NCBI RefSeq assembly: GCF_019396325.1
Contig: NZ_JAHKRO010000067.1
Location: 1-53,262 of the forward strand
Origin: Nonomuraea ceibae
GTDB lineage: Bacteria; Actinomycetota; Actinomycetes; Streptosporangiales; Streptosporangiaceae
DNA length: 53,262 nucleotides
Direction of reading: 5' to 3'
The notes below the pieces were generated by a model. The model made no database searches and was not told the DNA's origin. It was given only the letters and a program-made list of their open reading frames with translations. The stretch's first letter is position 1. Every line of letters starts with the position of its first letter. This document shows positions 8,023 to 16,974 of the stretch, piece by piece. The position numbers were made by a program, and so were the translations under genes.

Positions 8023-9921
8023 ATGGGTCGTAGCCGCACGATCCGCATGAAGATCATCGGCCTGCTGCTGGTTCCGCTCGCTTCGATGGTGGTGCTGTGG
8101 GGCGTCATCACCGTCGTCACCGCGGGCGAAAGCCTGGAGCTGCGCCAGTACACCACGCTCTGGACCAACCTGCGTCACCCCGCCTACAAGCTCGGCACCG
8201 AGTTGCAGCGTGAGCGCCTCGCCTCGGTGAAGCTGCTGCGCGCCGGGAGGGCGGCCGACCGTTCGGCCCTCACCCAGCAGCGCGCCCGCAGCGACAAGGC
8301 AAGGCAGCAATTCAGGATGCTCTCGGGCCGGTCCCGGGACACGTCGGAGGCGATCCGCAAGCAGGTGGACGCGGTGTACACCGAACTGGACGGGCTCGAC
8401 GCCATCAGGGGCGAGATCGACACGGGCCTGGCCGACCGCCTGCGCGCGGTCGAGGCGTACAACGCGATCATGGACTCGCTCTTCGGGCTGCACCGCCGGG
8501 TGGGGTTCATCAAGGAGATCCCGATCTACGAGCAGGCGCGCGTGGTCATCGACCTCGGCTACGCCAAGGAGCTGCTCACCCGCGAGCAGGCCCTCGCCCT
8601 GGGCCCGACCACGCTCGCCGAGCGCCGGGTCTTCACCCAGATCGTCGGCAACCGGCGCTTCCTGCTCGACCACGCGCTCGGCGAGCTGGACCCCGCGCTG
8701 CGCGAGGCCCAGGTGTCCATCATCACCTCGCCCGACTACCAGCGGATGCGGCTGATGGAGGACCAGATCATCGCGGGCGGCTCGCCGCTCGGCTGGCTCG
8801 ACACCACCGAAGGGCTGGCCAAGTCGTTCCAGGACGCCCAGCTCAAGGCCAGCATGGCGCTGTCGGCCCGGTCCGAGCCGGTGGCCGACTCGGTCCTCAC
8901 CCGGGCGCTGCTGCTGGCCGGCACCGCGCTGCTGCTGATCGTCGTGTCGATCGCGTTCTCGCTGCGGATGGGCAACCGGCTCTCGCGCGAGCTGGGCACG
9001 CTGCGCGAGGCGGCGCTGGAGGTCGCCAGGGAGCGGCTGCCCGAGGTCGTGGCCAAACTGCGCAGGGGGGAGGCGGTGGAGGTGCCCGAGCTGTCGGTGA
9101 CCAGCACCACCGTCGAGATCGACGACGTGGGCCAGGCGTTCTCCACCGTCCAGCAGACCGCCGTCGAGGCCGCCGTCGGCCAGGCGCAGCTCCGCGACGG
9201 CGTCGGCCACGTCTTCCGCAACCTGGCCAGGCGCAGCCAGGCGCTGCTGCACCGCCAGCGCATCCAGCTGGAGGGCATGCAGCACCGGGCGACCGACCCG
9301 GAGGCGCTGGACGACCTGTTCCGCCTGGACCACCTGACGACCCGCATGCGCCGCCACGCCGAGGGCCTGATCATCCTGTCGGGCGCCACCCCGGGCCGGG
9401 GCTGGAGCAAGCCCGTCCCGCTGCTCGACGTGGTCCGCGGCGCCACCGCCGAGGTGGAGGAGTACCCGAGGGTCGTCGTCGAGCCGATGCCCGCCCAGCG
9501 GCTGGCCGGGCCCGTGGTCGGCGACGTCATCCACCTGATCGCCGAGCTCATCGAGAACGCCACCGTCTACTCGCCGCCGCACACCTCGGTCGTGGTGCGC
9601 GGCGAGGTGGCCGCCCGAGGCTTCGCCGTGCACGTCGAGGACCGCGGGGTCGGCCTGACCCCCGAGGAGCTGGCCGACCTCAACGAACGGCTGGCCAGCC
9701 CGCCCGAGTTCGACCTGGCCGACAGCGAGCGGCTCGGTCTTTTCGTCGTTTCCCGCCTGGCCGCCAGGCATGACATCCGCGTGACGTTGCGCGGTTCACC
9801 ATATGGAGGGACCACCGCCATCGTGCTGATCCCGGCAGAGCATGTGACAGATCCTCCCGACGAGCCGGAGGAGCCCATCCGGCAGCCGGCCCGTCCGATG
9901 CGGGTGGTGCAGGGTGACTGA
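8023..9921 (+). CDS. CvnA-like sensor histidine kinase with NIT sensor domain
   Basis: The 632-residue membrane kinase has a membrane segment at about 10-35, a long extracellular helical nitrate/nitrite-sensor-like (NIT) domain, and a second segment near 290-312. A HAMP-like linker and a phospho-acceptor-like region (FRLDHLTTRMRRHAEGL) follow, then a HATPase with N box LIAELIENATVYSPP near residue 505 and G box EDRGVGLT near 538. This is the architecture of CvnA, the first protein of actinobacterial conservons. The start has a good SD (GGAGTGAGG, 4 bases). The next gene overlaps it by 8 bases and encodes CvnC. The usual roadblock (CvnB) gene between them and the GTPase (CvnD) after them are absent. 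Confidence 0.88.
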   Translation: MGRSRTIRMKIIGLLLVPLASMVVLWGVITVVTAGESLELRQYTTLWTNLRHPAYKLGTELQRERLASVKLLRAGRAADRSALTQQRARSDKARQQFRMLSGRSRDTSEAIRKQVDAVYTELDGLDAIRGEIDTGLADRLRAVEAYNAIMDSLFGLHRRVGFIKEIPIYEQARVVIDLGYAKELLTREQALALGPTTLAERRVFTQIVGNRRFLLDHALGELDPALREAQVSIITSPDYQRMRLMEDQIIAGGSPLGWLDTTEGLAKSFQDAQLKASMALSARSEPVADSVLTRALLLAGTALLLIVVSIAFSLRMGNRLSRELGTLREAALEVARERLPEVVAKLRRGEAVEVPELSVTSTTVEIDDVGQAFSTVQQTAVEAAVGQAQLRDGVGHVFRNLARRSQALLHRQRIQLEGMQHRATDPEALDDLFRLDHLTTRMRRHAEGLIILSGATPGRGWSKPVPLLDVVRGATAEVEEYPRVVVEPMPAQRLAGPVVGDVIHLIAELIENATVYSPPHTSVVVRGEVAARGFAVHVEDRGVGLTPEELADLNERLASPPEFDLADSERLGLFVVSRLAARHDIRVTLRGSPYGGTTAIVLIPAEHVTDPPDEPEEPIRQPARPMRVVQGD

Positions 9922-10270
9922 CGAGCGCTGGCTGGACGAGGACGCCGGTCCGATCGTCCCGGCCTACCTGCTGACCCGAGGCCGCACCGTGCCCGCGAGC
10001 GAGGCCATCGACCTCATCGCGGTCATCATCACCTCCGGCGGCCTCGCGCCGCCGTCCGGCCTTGGGCCCGAGCACCTGATCATCCTGCAGAAGTGCACCC
10101 GGCCGACCCGGCTGGTGGACGTCGCGGCCGAGCTGAACCTGCCCATCGGGGTGGTCCGGGTGCTGGTCGGCGACCTGCACGAACAGCAGCTCGTCCAGGT
10201 CGAGTCGCCGCCCCCGGCGCCGGACGCCACGGTCCTCCTGGAGGTGATCACGGGCCTCAAGGCCCTGTGA
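9914..10270 (+). CDS. DUF742 (CvnC-like) conservon protein
   Basis: The 118-residue cytoplasmic protein has the DUF742 pattern: an N-terminal PAYLLTRGRT segment, then a winged-helix-like region (TRLVDVAAELNLPIGVVRVLVGDL) and LEVITGLKAL at the end. DUF742 proteins are the third conservon component and are thought to take part in a membrane signalling complex with CvnA, CvnB and the GTPase CvnD. The GTG at 9914 overlaps the cvnA stop by 8 bases, so the two are translationally coupled. The gene ends 32 bases before the convergent ABC operon, with a hairpin between. Without CvnB and CvnD nearby, this pair must act alone or with partners encoded elsewhere. Confidence 0.88.
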   Translation: MTDERWLDEDAGPIVPAYLLTRGRTVPASEAIDLIAVIITSGGLAPPSGLGPEHLIILQKCTRPTRLVDVAAELNLPIGVVRVLVGDLHEQQLVQVESPPPAPDATVLLEVITGLKAL

Positions 10271-10294
10271 TCCCCTCCTCGCAGGCCCGGTGAC

Positions 10295-10313
10295 CGGGCT
10301 CCTCAGGAGCCCG
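10295..10313. terminator. Bidirectional hairpin between CvnC and ABC operon
   Basis: The perfect inverted repeat CGGGCTCCT-C-AGGAGCCCG lies 24 bases after the cvnC stop and covers the stop codon of the convergent ATPase gene. There is no U-tract, as is common in high-GC actinobacteria. Confidence 0.5.
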
Positions 10314-11178
10314 CGAGCACGTCCTCCGCGCGGTGGCAGGCGACCCTCCGGCCGGCCACCTCGCGCGGCTCAGGCGCCCGCTCGCACTGCGGCGCCGCGA
10401 GCGGGCAGCGCAGCCGGAACGGGCAGCCCGACGGCGCCGGCCTGGCCTCCGCCCGCCCCCGCGCCACCGGCGGCGGCCCGCCCAGCTTCGGCACGGCGTC
10501 GCGCAGGGCCAGCGTGTACGGGTGCGCGGGCCGGCCGAGCAGGTCGGCCGTCGGGCCCGACTCCACCACCCGGCCCGCGAACAGCACGTGCGACGTCCGG
10601 CAGAGCCGCTCCACGACGGCCAGGTTGTGCGTGATGAGCAGCCGTTCGGTGTCGAGCCCGGCGAGCAGGTCGAGAATCCTGGCCTGGACGGTCACGTCCA
10701 GCGCGCTGGTGGGCTCGTCGAGGATGAGCAGCCGGGGCCGGACGGCGAGCGCCCTGGCGATCACCACCCGCTGCCGCTGGCCGCCGGAGAGCTCGTGCGG
10801 CCTGCGCGTGGCCAGGTCCGGCGCGAGGCCGACCTGTTCCAGCAGCTCGGGGACGCGGTGGCGGCCGGACCTGGGCAGCGCCTCGGCGATCGAGCGGCCG
10901 ACGCGCATCCGGGGGTCGAGCGACTCGGCCTGGAAGACGGGCTGGACGTCGGCCCGGAACGCCTTCCGGTCGGCTTTCCTGAGGTTCTGCGTGCCGTACC
11001 AGATGTTTCCGGACATGGGGGTGAGGAGGCCGAGGAAGGCGCGCGCCAGCGTGGTCTTGCCGGACCCGCTCTCGCCGATCAGGCCGGTGCCGCCCTCGGC
11101 GAGGTCCAGCGTCACGCCGTGGACGACCGGGGTGCGGCCGTAGCCGAGCGTCACGTCCTCCGCCCGCAGCAGGGTCAT
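10303..11178 (-). CDS. Peptide-type ABC transporter ATPase (DppF/OppF-like)
   Basis: This 291-residue ATPase powers import by the family-5 transporter. Walker A GESGSGKT is at residues 35-42, the signature LSGGQRQR at 130-137, and Walker B LLILDEP at 150-156. The C-terminus has the oligopeptide-type extension with GCPFRLRCPLAAPQC, the Cys-rich region that can bind an iron-sulfur cluster in this subgroup. The ATG at 11178 overlaps the previous ATPase stop (ATGA). It is the last gene of the seven-gene operon. Confidence 0.93.
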   Translation of the reverse strand: MTLLRAEDVTLGYGRTPVVHGVTLDLAEGGTGLIGESGSGKTTLARAFLGLLTPMSGNIWYGTQNLRKADRKAFRADVQPVFQAESLDPRMRVGRSIAEALPRSGRHRVPELLEQVGLAPDLATRRPHELSGGQRQRVVIARALAVRPRLLILDEPTSALDVTVQARILDLLAGLDTERLLITHNLAVVERLCRTSHVLFAGRVVESGPTADLLGRPAHPYTLALRDAVPKLGGPPPVARGRAEARPAPSGCPFRLRCPLAAPQCERAPEPREVAGRRVACHRAEDVLAGS

Positions 11179-11912
11179 GGCAGGGCCTCCAGCAGCTCGC
11201 GGGTGTAGGGGTGGGCCGGGCGCGACAGCACCTCGGCGGCGGGGCCGCTCTCCACGACCGTGCCGTCCCGCATCACGAGCACCCGGTCGGCGATCGTGGA
11301 GACGAGGGCCAGGTCGTGCGAGACGAGGAGCAGGGCCAGCCCGCGTTCCTCGCGCAGCCGGCGCAGCACGCCGACCACCTCGGCCTGCACGGTCACGTCC
11401 AGGGCGCTGGTCGGCTCGTCGGCCAGGATCGCCTCCGCGCCGAGCGCGATGGCCAGCGCGATCGCGAACCGCTGCGCCTGGCCGCCGGAGATCTCGTGCG
11501 GATAGCGGCGCAGGATGCCGGGGTCGAGCATGACCGCCTCGGCGGCCTCGGCCAGGACGCGCTCGCCCGACGGCAGCCCGTGCAGGCGGAGCGCGCGCCG
11601 CATGAGGACGCCCAGCCGGGTGGTGGGGCTGAGCGCGGCCTGCGGCGACTGCATGACGAGGGCCACGCGGGCGCCCCTGATCGCGCGCAGCTCGCGCGGC
11701 GTGGCCGTCAGCACGTCCACGCCGCACACCCTGACGTGGCCGGAGACGTCGGCTCCCTCGGTGAGGCCGAGCAGCGACAGCAGCGTGGTCGACTTGCCCG
11801 ACCCGCTCTCCCCCACGACCGCCACGCACTCGCCCGCGCGCAGGTCCAGCTCGGGCACCCGGGCGACGACCCGCCCGCCGTAGGCGACCTGGAGGTCGCG
11901 CACCTCGATCAC
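11175..11912 (-). CDS. Peptide-type ABC transporter ATPase (DppD/OppD-like)
   Basis: The 245-residue ATPase subunit has Walker A GESGSGKS at 34-41, signature ISGGQAQR at 141-148 and Walker B AILADEP at 161-167. It is shorter than many OppD proteins because the C-terminal Cys-rich extension is missing; only its partner ATPase keeps one. The GTG at 11912 overlaps the permease stop (GTGA). It would pair with the next ATPase as the two nucleotide-binding domains of one importer. Confidence 0.93.
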   Translation of the reverse strand: MIEVRDLQVAYGGRVVARVPELDLRAGECVAVVGESGSGKSTTLLSLLGLTEGADVSGHVRVCGVDVLTATPRELRAIRGARVALVMQSPQAALSPTTRLGVLMRRALRLHGLPSGERVLAEAAEAVMLDPGILRRYPHEISGGQAQRFAIALAIALGAEAILADEPTSALDVTVQAEVVGVLRRLREERGLALLLVSHDLALVSTIADRVLVMRDGTVVESGPAAEVLSRPAHPYTRELLEALP

Positions 11913-12754
11913 TTCACGATCCTCCGCGGGTCGAGCGCGCCGCGCAGCCCCTCGCCCAGCACGTTGAACGCGAACGCCGTCACCAGGATCGCCAGCCCGG
12001 GGAAGGTGACGACCCACCAGTTCGTGGTGAACAGCGTCTGGCCCTGCTGCACCATCAGCCCCCACTCGGCGACCGGCTCCTGCGCGCCCAGCCCCAGGTA
12101 CGACAGCGCGGCCGCGGTGAGGATCACCCCGCCCGCGTCGAGCGAGAGCTGGACCAGGACGGGCGTGAGCGAGTTGGGCAGCACGTGCCTGACGACGACC
12201 AGCGGCGCGGGGACGCCCAGGCAGCGGGCGGCGTCCACGTACGGGCGGTTGGCGATGGAGGCGGCCGTGGCGGCCGACAGCCGCGCGTACCAGGGCCACC
12301 AGGTGACGGCGATGGCCACGACGACCGTGGTCACGCTCGGCTGGAGCACCACGGCCAGGGTCAGCGACAGCAGCAGCGCCGGGAAGGCCAGGAACACGTC
12401 GGTGACCCGCATGATCACGTCGCGCACCCAGCCGCCCGCGTACCCGGCGACCACGCCCAGCGTGACGCCCACGGCCGCCGACACCGCCAGCACGGCCACG
12501 GCGATCGACAGCGACGTGCGGCCTCCGTACAGCACCCGGGTGAGCACGTCGCGGCCGACCTGGTCGGTGCCGAACCAGTGCGCGCCCGACGGCGGCAGCA
12601 GGGCGTTGACCGGATCGACCTCGTCGGCCGGGTACGGCGCGATCCACGGCGCCAGCAGGGCGGCGAGCACCACGAGCACGATGAGCGCCGCGCCCGCGAG
12701 GGCGAGCCTGTCGACGGAGCCGGGCAGGGCGCGGCGGGTCACGAGCGCGGTCAC
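11909..12754 (-). CDS. Peptide-type ABC transporter permease (DppC/OppC-like)
   Basis: The 281-residue membrane protein has an N-terminal membrane segment (LALAGAALIVLVVLAALLAP), the extracytoplasmic GTDQVGRDVLTRVLYGGRTSL motif typical of DppC, and about five further segments. The cytoplasmic coupling loop region (ARCLGVPAPLVVVRHVLPN) contacts the ATPases. It overlaps its neighbours by 4 bases on both sides, so the permeases and ATPases are made together. The substrate cannot be read from the permease itself. Confidence 0.93.
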   Translation of the reverse strand: MTALVTRRALPGSVDRLALAGAALIVLVVLAALLAPWIAPYPADEVDPVNALLPPSGAHWFGTDQVGRDVLTRVLYGGRTSLSIAVAVLAVSAAVGVTLGVVAGYAGGWVRDVIMRVTDVFLAFPALLLSLTLAVVLQPSVTTVVVAIAVTWWPWYARLSAATAASIANRPYVDAARCLGVPAPLVVVRHVLPNSLTPVLVQLSLDAGGVILTAAALSYLGLGAQEPVAEWGLMVQQGQTLFTTNWWVVTFPGLAILVTAFAFNVLGEGLRGALDPRRIVK

Positions 12755-13767
12755 CGGGCCCTCGCCCTCGGGTCGACGACGCCCTGGAGGAGGTCGACGA
12801 CCAGGTTGGCCAGCACGTAGACGAGCGCCACGAGCAGCGTGACGCCCGCGATGGCCGGCGTGTCGCCGGAGAAGATCGAGTCGACCGCGTAGCGGCCCAG
12901 GCCCGGCCAGTTGAAGACGGCCTCGACCAGGAACCCGTTCACGATCGCGTAGGCGAACACGAGCGCGATCAGCGACAGCACCGGGTTGAGCGCGGGCCGC
13001 AGCGCGAACCGGGTCAGGATGGACGTCTCGCGGAAGCCGAGCGCGCGTTCCAGCCGGGCGTGGTCCTGGCTCGCCTCCTCGATCAGCGTGGCGCGGACCA
13101 TCTGGGCGATCACGCCGGCCGGATAGGCGGCCACGACGAGCGCGGGCAGCACCAGGTGGCGCAGGGTGCTGGTGAAGATCGGCCAGTTGCCGGTGATGAG
13201 CGCGTCCACGATCGTGATGTTGGTCCAGAGGGTGAGCGGGCTGGTCGTGTTGAGGCTGTCGTCGTACTCGCCGGCGACGGGGAACCAGCCGAGGTTGCTG
13301 GCGAAGACGGTCTGGAGGGCGAGGGCAAGCCAGAAGACGGGGACGGAGACGGCGAGCATGCTCGTCACCCGCACCCCCAGGTCCGGAAATTTCGTCTTGT
13401 AGCGGGCGGCGAGCACCCCGACCGGGACGCCCACCGCGATGGCCAGTAACAGCGCGGCCCCCACCAGCTCCAGGCTCGCCGGGAACGCCAGCGCCAGGTC
13501 GTCCAGCACCGGCTGCCGGGTCCGCAGGCTGGTGCCCCAGTCGCCCGTCACCAGGTCCCGGACGTAGGCCCCGAGCTGCACCCAGACCGGCTCGTCCAGC
13601 CCGAACCGCTCACGCGCCTGCGCGAGCTGCTCCGGCGTCGCCTTCGGCCCCGCGTACGCCACCGCCGGATCGCCCGGCACCAGCCGCATGATGACGAACG
13701 TGAGCACGATCACGCCGGCCACGACCAGGAGCGCCTGGCCGAGCCGGCGGATCAGGTAGCGGGCCAC
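12751..13767 (-). CDS. Peptide-type ABC transporter permease (DppB/OppB-like)
   Basis: The 338-residue membrane protein has the DppB N-terminus (YLIRRLGQALLVVAGVIVLTF), the MRLVPGDPA motif, and about six membrane segments. The EEASQDHARLERALGF region is the ATPase-contact loop. An insertion of about 20 residues (EYDDSLNTTSPLTLWTNI) lies in an extracytoplasmic loop. The GTG start follows the lipoprotein stop after 3 bases. Confidence 0.93.
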   Translation of the reverse strand: MARYLIRRLGQALLVVAGVIVLTFVIMRLVPGDPAVAYAGPKATPEQLAQARERFGLDEPVWVQLGAYVRDLVTGDWGTSLRTRQPVLDDLALAFPASLELVGAALLLAIAVGVPVGVLAARYKTKFPDLGVRVTSMLAVSVPVFWLALALQTVFASNLGWFPVAGEYDDSLNTTSPLTLWTNITIVDALITGNWPIFTSTLRHLVLPALVVAAYPAGVIAQMVRATLIEEASQDHARLERALGFRETSILTRFALRPALNPVLSLIALVFAYAIVNGFLVEAVFNWPGLGRYAVDSIFSGDTPAIAGVTLLVALVYVLANLVVDLLQGVVDPRARAR

Positions 13768-13770
13768 GGC

Positions 13771-15408
13771 TCAGGCCGCGGGCTTCAGGTCGTAGAAGAA
13801 GACCACGTTCGGATAGGCCGGGTTGTCCTTGTACCCCTGCACGCCCGCCGTCAGCGCCCGCTGGTAGGTCTGCACGTACGGCACGGCCACCGCCGCCTTG
13901 TCGTTGACGATCTGCTTCTGCAGCTTGTCGTAGGCCATCTCGGCGGCGAACGGGTCGGTGGCCGTGAGCCGCGGCAGCCCGTCGATCGCCGCGTCGATCC
14001 CGGCGTCCTTCAGGTACGACAGGTTGAACTCCGGCTTGTCCGAGCTCCTGAACACGTTGAGGAACCACGAGTACGGGTCGGCGTAGTCCGGGTACCAGTA
14101 CATGACGAACACGTCCTGGCCCTTCTTCTTGCCCAGGTCCCACTGCGCGTTCCAGGCCATCGGCCGCGCCTGGAGGGTCACGTTCAGCTTCTTCAGCGCC
14201 GAGCTGAGCAGCGTCACGAACAGCTTCTGGTCGTCGTCGCCCTGCGCGTAGGTCATGGTCAGCTTGAGCTCGGGGTTGTCGGGCCCGTACCCGGCGGACG
14301 TCATCAGCTCCTGCGCCATGGACAGGTCGTGCACCGGCTCCATGCCGAACACGTGGCCGAGCAGCCCCGGCGGCACCAGCCCGCTCGCCTTCTGCCCGGA
14401 GCCCTTCAGCGCCGACACCAGGCCGTCGTAGTCGATGGCGTACTGCAGCGCCTGCCGCACCCGCACGTCCTTGGTCGGCCCGCTCTCGGTGTTGAACAGC
14501 ACCAGCAGGTTCTGGAACGACGGCGTCTGCGACGCCTGCACGCCCTCGGTGGACCCGGCCTGCTGGAAGAGCTGCGGGTTGAGCCGCTGGACGAAGTTCA
14601 CCTCGCCCCGCTTGAGCAGCTGCCAGGCCGTGGTGATCTCCGGCGTCACCCGGAAGGCCACCTTCTTGTACTGCTCGGGCTTCCAGCCGCCCCAGTAGTC
14701 CTCGAACGCCTTCAGCGTCAGCTCGGTCTCCTGGCCCTTCCTCCAGCTGTCGATCGTGTACGGGCCGGTCCCGGCGTCGCTCTTGCCGTCGGCGACCGCG
14801 TCCACGGCCTCGGTGTCGTAGATGTAGGCCGCGTAGCCGGAGGAGGCCACCAGGTCGAGCGGCGCCGCGTACTTGAGCGAGAACTTCAGCGTCGAGGCGT
14901 CCGGCGCCTCGATCGTGTCGACGGCCCCCCAGATGTAGGCCGCGCCCGCGTTCTTCTTGATCGTGCGTTCGATGGCCTTCTTGGCCGCCTCGGCGTCCAT
15001 GGGCGCGCCGGTGTGGAACTTCACGCCCTGGCGCAGCTTGAACGTCCACTGCTTGCCGTCGTCCGCCGACGACCACTCGGTGGCCAGGCGCGGCTCCGGC
15101 TTCTTCGTCTCGGCGTTGTAGCGGGTCAGGCCCTCGTAGATGTTGGACATGGCGATGATCTCGTTGGAGTACGAGGACGCCGGGTCCCAGTCGGTCACCA
15201 CGTCCAGGTTCGGCGCGTAGACGAACGTGGCGTCGTTCTCCTTGCCGCCCGGCTCGGCCTGGGCCGCCGTCGGGGCGCCCGTGCCGTCATCCGCCGTCGG
15301 CTGCGGGGTGCCCCCGGCGCCGCGCACCTGGCCGCCCGCGCACGCGGACGCGGCCAGGGACAGGATTCCGACGACTCCGGCGACCAGCAGGCGCTTGTGC
15401 CAGCGCAT
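13771..15408 (-). CDS. ABC transporter substrate-binding lipoprotein (family 5)
   Basis: The 545-residue lipoprotein is the capture subunit of the importer encoded downstream. A basic N-terminus and hydrophobic segment end in SACAGG, a slightly loose lipobox with Cys 23. A low-complexity linker (to about residue 55) precedes the family-5 fold (NEIIAMSNIYEGLTRYN, KQGVKFHTG-like and YDLKPAA motifs). It is paralogous to the orphan lipoprotein at 6298-7860. The SD AAAGGA precedes ATG 15408 by 8 bases. Eighteen bases separate it from HyuA, so substrate capture and hydrolysis are co-expressed. Confidence 0.92.
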   Translation of the reverse strand: MRWHKRLLVAGVVGILSLAASACAGGQVRGAGGTPQPTADDGTGAPTAAQAEPGGKENDATFVYAPNLDVVTDWDPASSYSNEIIAMSNIYEGLTRYNAETKKPEPRLATEWSSADDGKQWTFKLRQGVKFHTGAPMDAEAAKKAIERTIKKNAGAAYIWGAVDTIEAPDASTLKFSLKYAAPLDLVASSGYAAYIYDTEAVDAVADGKSDAGTGPYTIDSWRKGQETELTLKAFEDYWGGWKPEQYKKVAFRVTPEITTAWQLLKRGEVNFVQRLNPQLFQQAGSTEGVQASQTPSFQNLLVLFNTESGPTKDVRVRQALQYAIDYDGLVSALKGSGQKASGLVPPGLLGHVFGMEPVHDLSMAQELMTSAGYGPDNPELKLTMTYAQGDDDQKLFVTLLSSALKKLNVTLQARPMAWNAQWDLGKKKGQDVFVMYWYPDYADPYSWFLNVFRSSDKPEFNLSYLKDAGIDAAIDGLPRLTATDPFAAEMAYDKLQKQIVNDKAAVAVPYVQTYQRALTAGVQGYKDNPAYPNVVFFYDLKPAA

Positions 15409-15426
15409 GGGGGGATCCTTTCTCTG

Positions 15427-16974
15427 TCACCGCGCGAGGGGTCCGGCGGCTTTGACGTGTACGCGCACGGCGGGTTCGGCGAGGTAGCTCAGCGGCACCT
15501 CCAGCAGGTCGACGATCTCGACCCCGGCCGGATCCGCGCCCGCGGCGACGGCTCGGGCAGCCGCCTCCTCTTTAACCCTTTCGATAGCCTCTGCCCGGCT
15601 TTCGTGCGCAGGCATGATCGTATCGACTCTGCCGCTCGCCAGGGCGATGGCGGCGCCGACGGCGTTGGCGACCTCGGCGTGCTCGGGCCTGATCACCCGG
15701 CTCACGCCCGGGAGGTCGGCGGGCAGCAGGAACGCGCCGCCCCCGACGACGACCAGCGGCCGGCCGGCCCGGCCGAGCGCCATCCGGTCGACCGCTTCCG
15801 CGGCCGCCGCGTCGGCGAGCGCGAGCGCGGCGCGCAGCTCCGCGAGATCGGCGCCGGACGCCGCCAGCCGGTCCGCCCAGCCCGCCGGCCCATCGGGCAG
15901 GCGGCCCGCGGCCACGGCGGCGTCCGTGAGCGTCGGGGTCCGGCCGCCGAACACCAGCGCCTCCTCGGCGATCCGGTAGCCGACCGAGTCCGGCCCCACG
16001 GCCCGGCCGCGCACCACCGTCCCGCCGCCGAGCGCGATCGCCAGGATGTCCGGCATGCGGAAGTTGGTGAGCACGCCGCCGATCTCCACGGCCGCCGCCG
16101 ACTCGCGCGGGAACCCGCCGGCCAGCACCCCGAGGTCCGTCGACGTGCCGCCCACGTCCGCCACGATCGCGTCCGGCACCCCCGACAGGAACGCGGCCCC
16201 GCGCAGCGAGTTGGCCGGCCCGGACCCGATGGTCGACACCGGCAGCCGCGCCGCCTGCTCGACCGTCATCAGCGTGCCGTCGTTCTGCGCCAGGTACGGC
16301 AGCGCGTCCAGGCCGCGCTCGGCCAGCGTCGCGGTGAGCGCCCCGGTCACCTGCGCGGCCACCCGGTACAGCGCCGCGTTCAGCACGGTCGCGTTCTCGC
16401 GCTCCAGCAGCCCCAGCGAGCCGATCTCGTGGCTCGCCGACACCGGCAGCCCGTACTCGGCCTGGACCAGCTCCCGCACGGCCAGCTCGTGCCCGGCGCT
16501 CGACGGGCTGAACACCCCGGTGACCGCCACCGCGTCGGCGTCCGTCCCGTCCAGGAACCGCCGGATCGCGTCCAGGTCCAGCCGCCCGATCTCCCGGCCG
16601 TCCACGTAGTGCCCGCCCGGCACCACCGCCTCGCCCGCCGACACGACCTCGCGCAGCTCACCCGGCCAGTCCGACAGCGGAGGCACCGACGTGGTCGCGG
16701 GCGCCCCCAGCCGCAGCACGGCCACCCGGCCCAGGTCACGACGCTCCAGGATCGCGTTCGTGGCGTGCGTGGTGCCCAGCATGACCCGGCCGATCCGCTT
16801 CCTCGCGTACGGGTCCAGCCAGGCGAGCACGGCGTCCAGGGCGGCGCGCAGGCCCTCGGTCACGTCCCGGCTCGTGGGCCGCTTGGCCTTGGCGATCACC
16901 CGGTCGGAGCCGTCCAGCACGACGGCGTCGGTGTTCGTGCCGCCGACGTCGACCCCGACACGCAAGTCAGCCAT
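15427..16974 (-). CDS. Hydantoinase/oxoprolinase family protein, HyuA-type subunit
   Basis: The 515-residue protein belongs to the HyuA family, whose members use ATP to open hydantoin, oxoproline or related lactam rings. The N-terminal phosphate-binding GVDVGGTNTDAVV (residues 6-18) marks the ASKHA-type actin-like fold. ANSLRGAAFLSG and VADVGGTSTDLGVL in the middle are the second family signature. No HyuB partner lies nearby; instead the gene overlaps a DUF917 gene by 8 bases (ATGGCTGA). That pairing is the usual one for this HyuA subgroup. It is encoded within the import operon, so the likely substrate is the imported compound. Confidence 0.9.
   Translation of the reverse strand: MADLRVGVDVGGTNTDAVVLDGSDRVIAKAKRPTSRDVTEGLRAALDAVLAWLDPYARKRIGRVMLGTTHATNAILERRDLGRVAVLRLGAPATTSVPPLSDWPGELREVVSAGEAVVPGGHYVDGREIGRLDLDAIRRFLDGTDADAVAVTGVFSPSSAGHELAVRELVQAEYGLPVSASHEIGSLGLLERENATVLNAALYRVAAQVTGALTATLAERGLDALPYLAQNDGTLMTVEQAARLPVSTIGSGPANSLRGAAFLSGVPDAIVADVGGTSTDLGVLAGGFPRESAAAVEIGGVLTNFRMPDILAIALGGGTVVRGRAVGPDSVGYRIAEEALVFGGRTPTLTDAAVAAGRLPDGPAGWADRLAASGADLAELRAALALADAAAAEAVDRMALGRAGRPLVVVGGGAFLLPADLPGVSRVIRPEHAEVANAVGAAIALASGRVDTIMPAHESRAEAIERVKEEAAARAVAAGADPAGVEIVDLLEVPLSYLAEPAVRVHVKAAGPLAR

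Noticed and set aside
7861..9771. Minus-strand extension of the solute-binding protein across cvnA
   Set aside because: The lipoprotein signal starts at about 7860 with an SD; the upstream extension is antisense to the kinase and shows no domain.
11909..11912. Possible frameshift between permease and ATPase genes
   Set aside because: The GTGA overlap is normal translational coupling; both proteins are complete.
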